From CAZLLV01 sp964560325 (GTDB lineage: Bacteria > Acidobacteriota > Thermoanaerobaculia > Multivoradales > DATKCC01): a stretch of DNA of 8,148 nucleotides. Below, in pieces: positions 7,801 through 8,148 of the stretch. Position 1 is the first letter of the stretch, and every line of letters begins with the position of its first letter. Below the pieces are notes generated by a model, which worked only from the letters and a program-made list of their open reading frames with translations, searched no databases and was not told the DNA's origin. The stretch spans positions 1 through 8,148 of the forward strand of contig CAZLLV010000411.1 of NCBI GenBank assembly GCA_964560325.1, in the 5' to 3' direction. A program made the position numbers and the translations under genes.

Positions 7801-8148
7801 GCATCGAGCTGGGCGAGGTGGAGGCCGCGCTCGCGGGGCATCCGGGGGTCGCCCGGGCGGTGGCGGTGGTGCACGAGCCCGCGGCCGCCGACCGCCGGCT
7901 CGTCGCCTGGATCGTCCCCGCCGGGGAGCCCGGCGAAGGGCTGCTCGACGCGCTCCGCCGCCGGTGCGAAGAGCGACTGCCGGCCGCCATGGTGCCGGCC
8001 GCCTTCGAGCTCACCGGCGAGCTGCCCCTGACCCCGAACCGCAAGGTCGACCGCGCAGCCCTCGCCCGGCGCGCTCCGGGCGGCGCCGCCGAGACCGCGG
8101 GCCGGGTAGCCCCCCGGACCCCGCTCGAAGAGCGCCTCGCCGGCCTGT
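4881..8148 (+). CDS. NRPS, 5' part of gene: N-terminal helix - C - A (probably glycine) - start of T
   Basis: This frame stays open to the window end, giving 1089 residues of a longer NRPS. The ATG at 4881 is one base after the stop of the vioC-like gene. No strong ribosome site precedes it, so translation is probably coupled; the next in-frame ATG (5127) is already inside the C domain. Residues 20-43 form a likely helix. Residues 60-500 are a condensation domain, which forms the peptide bond with the upstream chain: C1 LSFGQERLWFL, C2 RHEVLRT, C3 HHIAGDAWS (catalytic H198), C4 YADYAVWQ and C5 GLIGLFLNT. It looks like an LCL type, which fits the absence of an upstream epimerase. In C3 the usual DG is DA. 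Residues 540-1060 are an adenylation domain with TSGSTGRPKG at 702-711, YGPTE, YRTGD and A10 NRKVDR (K1055). The pocket residues D747, I748, L751, Q794, L817, G819, L849, V857, W858 and K1055 spell DILQLGLVWK, one Ile-to-Val step from a glycine code I recall. Residues from about 1078 begin a carrier domain that the window cuts. Confidence 0.95.
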   Translation, partial: MTSDGSANGGRDGRRGGGGLAERLARLTPEQLALLSRRAKQRAAEPATQTIPRYSGSAPPPLSFGQERLWFLARLGFDGGAYNMPTAVRLLGELSPAALERALAGLTERHEVLRTTYRVEAPDGSPVQVIGPPPGTRLPGWTYADLSGLPAAAGEAETRRLLAAAARRPFDLARGPVLRALLVALGPREHLLLLNLHHIAGDAWSSGILVRDLAALYGSAVGGPVERPALPELPLQYADYAVWQRRRLTPERVSEEVEFWRRRLGPVDRVLELPADRPRPPVATARGSHLPVALPPALRSRLEKLARTEGATLFMVLLAGFFALLERWTGESVLRVGTPVAGRDRRELEGLIGLFLNTLVIPADLADGGDALTWRALVGRVRRSVLDIQAHQELPFERLVEALQPERDLARSPLFQVLFTLEAESGAGGGADAGGPAAGAFGGLEVRSVGTELPIAKLDLTLAFGDDGRRLWGGFEYRTDLFDRTTIARLAGHLRTLLEAALDAPDRPVSALPALSPAERQQLRVEWQGASAAEPAVGGASPQTLDALVLGALLRPSGGTDASAPAVADGVRTLSRRELAATVESWARALRRRRVGPETLVAVALPRSARMVPALLAIARAGGAWVPVDPADPPERRAWVLEDSGASWVLSAGPDLDWGRPVVTLEDLDHPGFESDERSDEEGGALAVAAGGGDRLAYVIYTSGSTGRPKGVMVPHRTVVAFLAAMAARPGLAPGEPLLALTTLSFDISVLELFLPLIAGGTVVVGDDEERRDPRRLAARMAALLDTGESLACQATPATWSLLLEAGWTPPPGLRALSGGEALPADVAARLRPTAGAPATAVRAELWNLYGPTETTVWSTLERVALTDPGGGQAVPIGRPIEGTTVHAVDRRMRPAPVGVPGELLIGGAGVSRGYLRRPALTAERFVPDPFASPASAAAGARLYRTGDLVRRLPDGRLEFLGRLDHQVKLRGFRIELGEVEAALAGHPGVARAVAVVHEPAAADRRLVAWIVPAGEPGEGLLDALRRRCEERLPAAMVPAAFELTGELPLTPNRKVDRAALARRAPGGAAETAGRVAPRTPLEERLAGL
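4938..5009 (+). other. N-terminal helix of the second NRPS, possible docking element
   Basis: Residues 20-43 (motif LAERLARLTPEQLALLSRR) precede the condensation domain and form a likely positively charged amphipathic helix after a Gly-rich, disordered start. Similar short N-terminal segments precede C domains in many Gram-negative NRPS proteins that receive a chain from another protein. The basic charge would complement the acidic tail of the NRPS ending at 2563. The pairing is inferred. Confidence 0.4.

Noticed and set aside
4809..7874. Antisense open frame of about 1020 codons opposite the second NRPS
   Set aside because: Its translation is low-complexity, rich in Arg, Gly, Ala and His, with no recognisable motifs. 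Long empty antisense frames are expected in DNA of this G+C content opposite a real gene.

Overview
This window is the interior of a nonribosomal peptide (NRPS) gene cluster in a very high-G+C bacterium (about 70% or more by eye, strong G/C preference at third codon positions). All four genes lie on the + strand, tightly packed. There are no RNA genes, mobile elements or CRISPR arrays that I can see, and no non-coding stretch longer than about 70 bases. The NRPS domains have a style common in Gram-negative producers (for example 'AERFVPDPFA...RLYRTGDL', and 'LSPAER' linkers between C and A domains). I lean towards Acidobacteriota or Myxococcota rather than a streptomycete, but this is a weak inference.

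Layout: (1) 2-2563 is the 3' end of an NRPS gene: the C-terminal part of a condensation domain, a full adenylation domain, a carrier domain and an acidic C-terminal tail. (2) 2590-3786 encodes a fold-type I PLP enzyme that closely resembles VioD, the capreomycidine synthase of viomycin biosynthesis. (3) 3857-4879 encodes a clavaminate-synthase-like Fe(II)/2-oxoglutarate oxygenase that closely resembles VioC, the L-arginine 3-hydroxylase that supplies VioD. (4) 4881 to the window end is the start of a second NRPS gene: N-terminal helix, complete condensation domain, complete adenylation domain and the first residues of a carrier domain.

How they fit together: the VioC-like enzyme would hydroxylate L-arginine at C3, and the VioD-like enzyme would cyclise the product to the six-membered guanidine amino acid capreomycidine. 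The first adenylation domain has two glutamates in its binding pocket (hand-derived code DVEEIGVVTK), as expected for a cationic guanidine substrate, so it probably loads capreomycidine or an arginine relative. The second adenylation domain gives DILQLGLVWK, one conservative change from a glycine code I recall. If the genes work in order, the peptide contains ...X-capreomycidine-Gly....

The most interesting points are an apparent capreomycidine NRPS pathway in a probable non-actinomycete, and a Tyr in the oxygenase where VioC has one of the two Asp that hold the arginine guanidinium. VioC/VioD family sequences and specificity codes were compared from memory, not by search.
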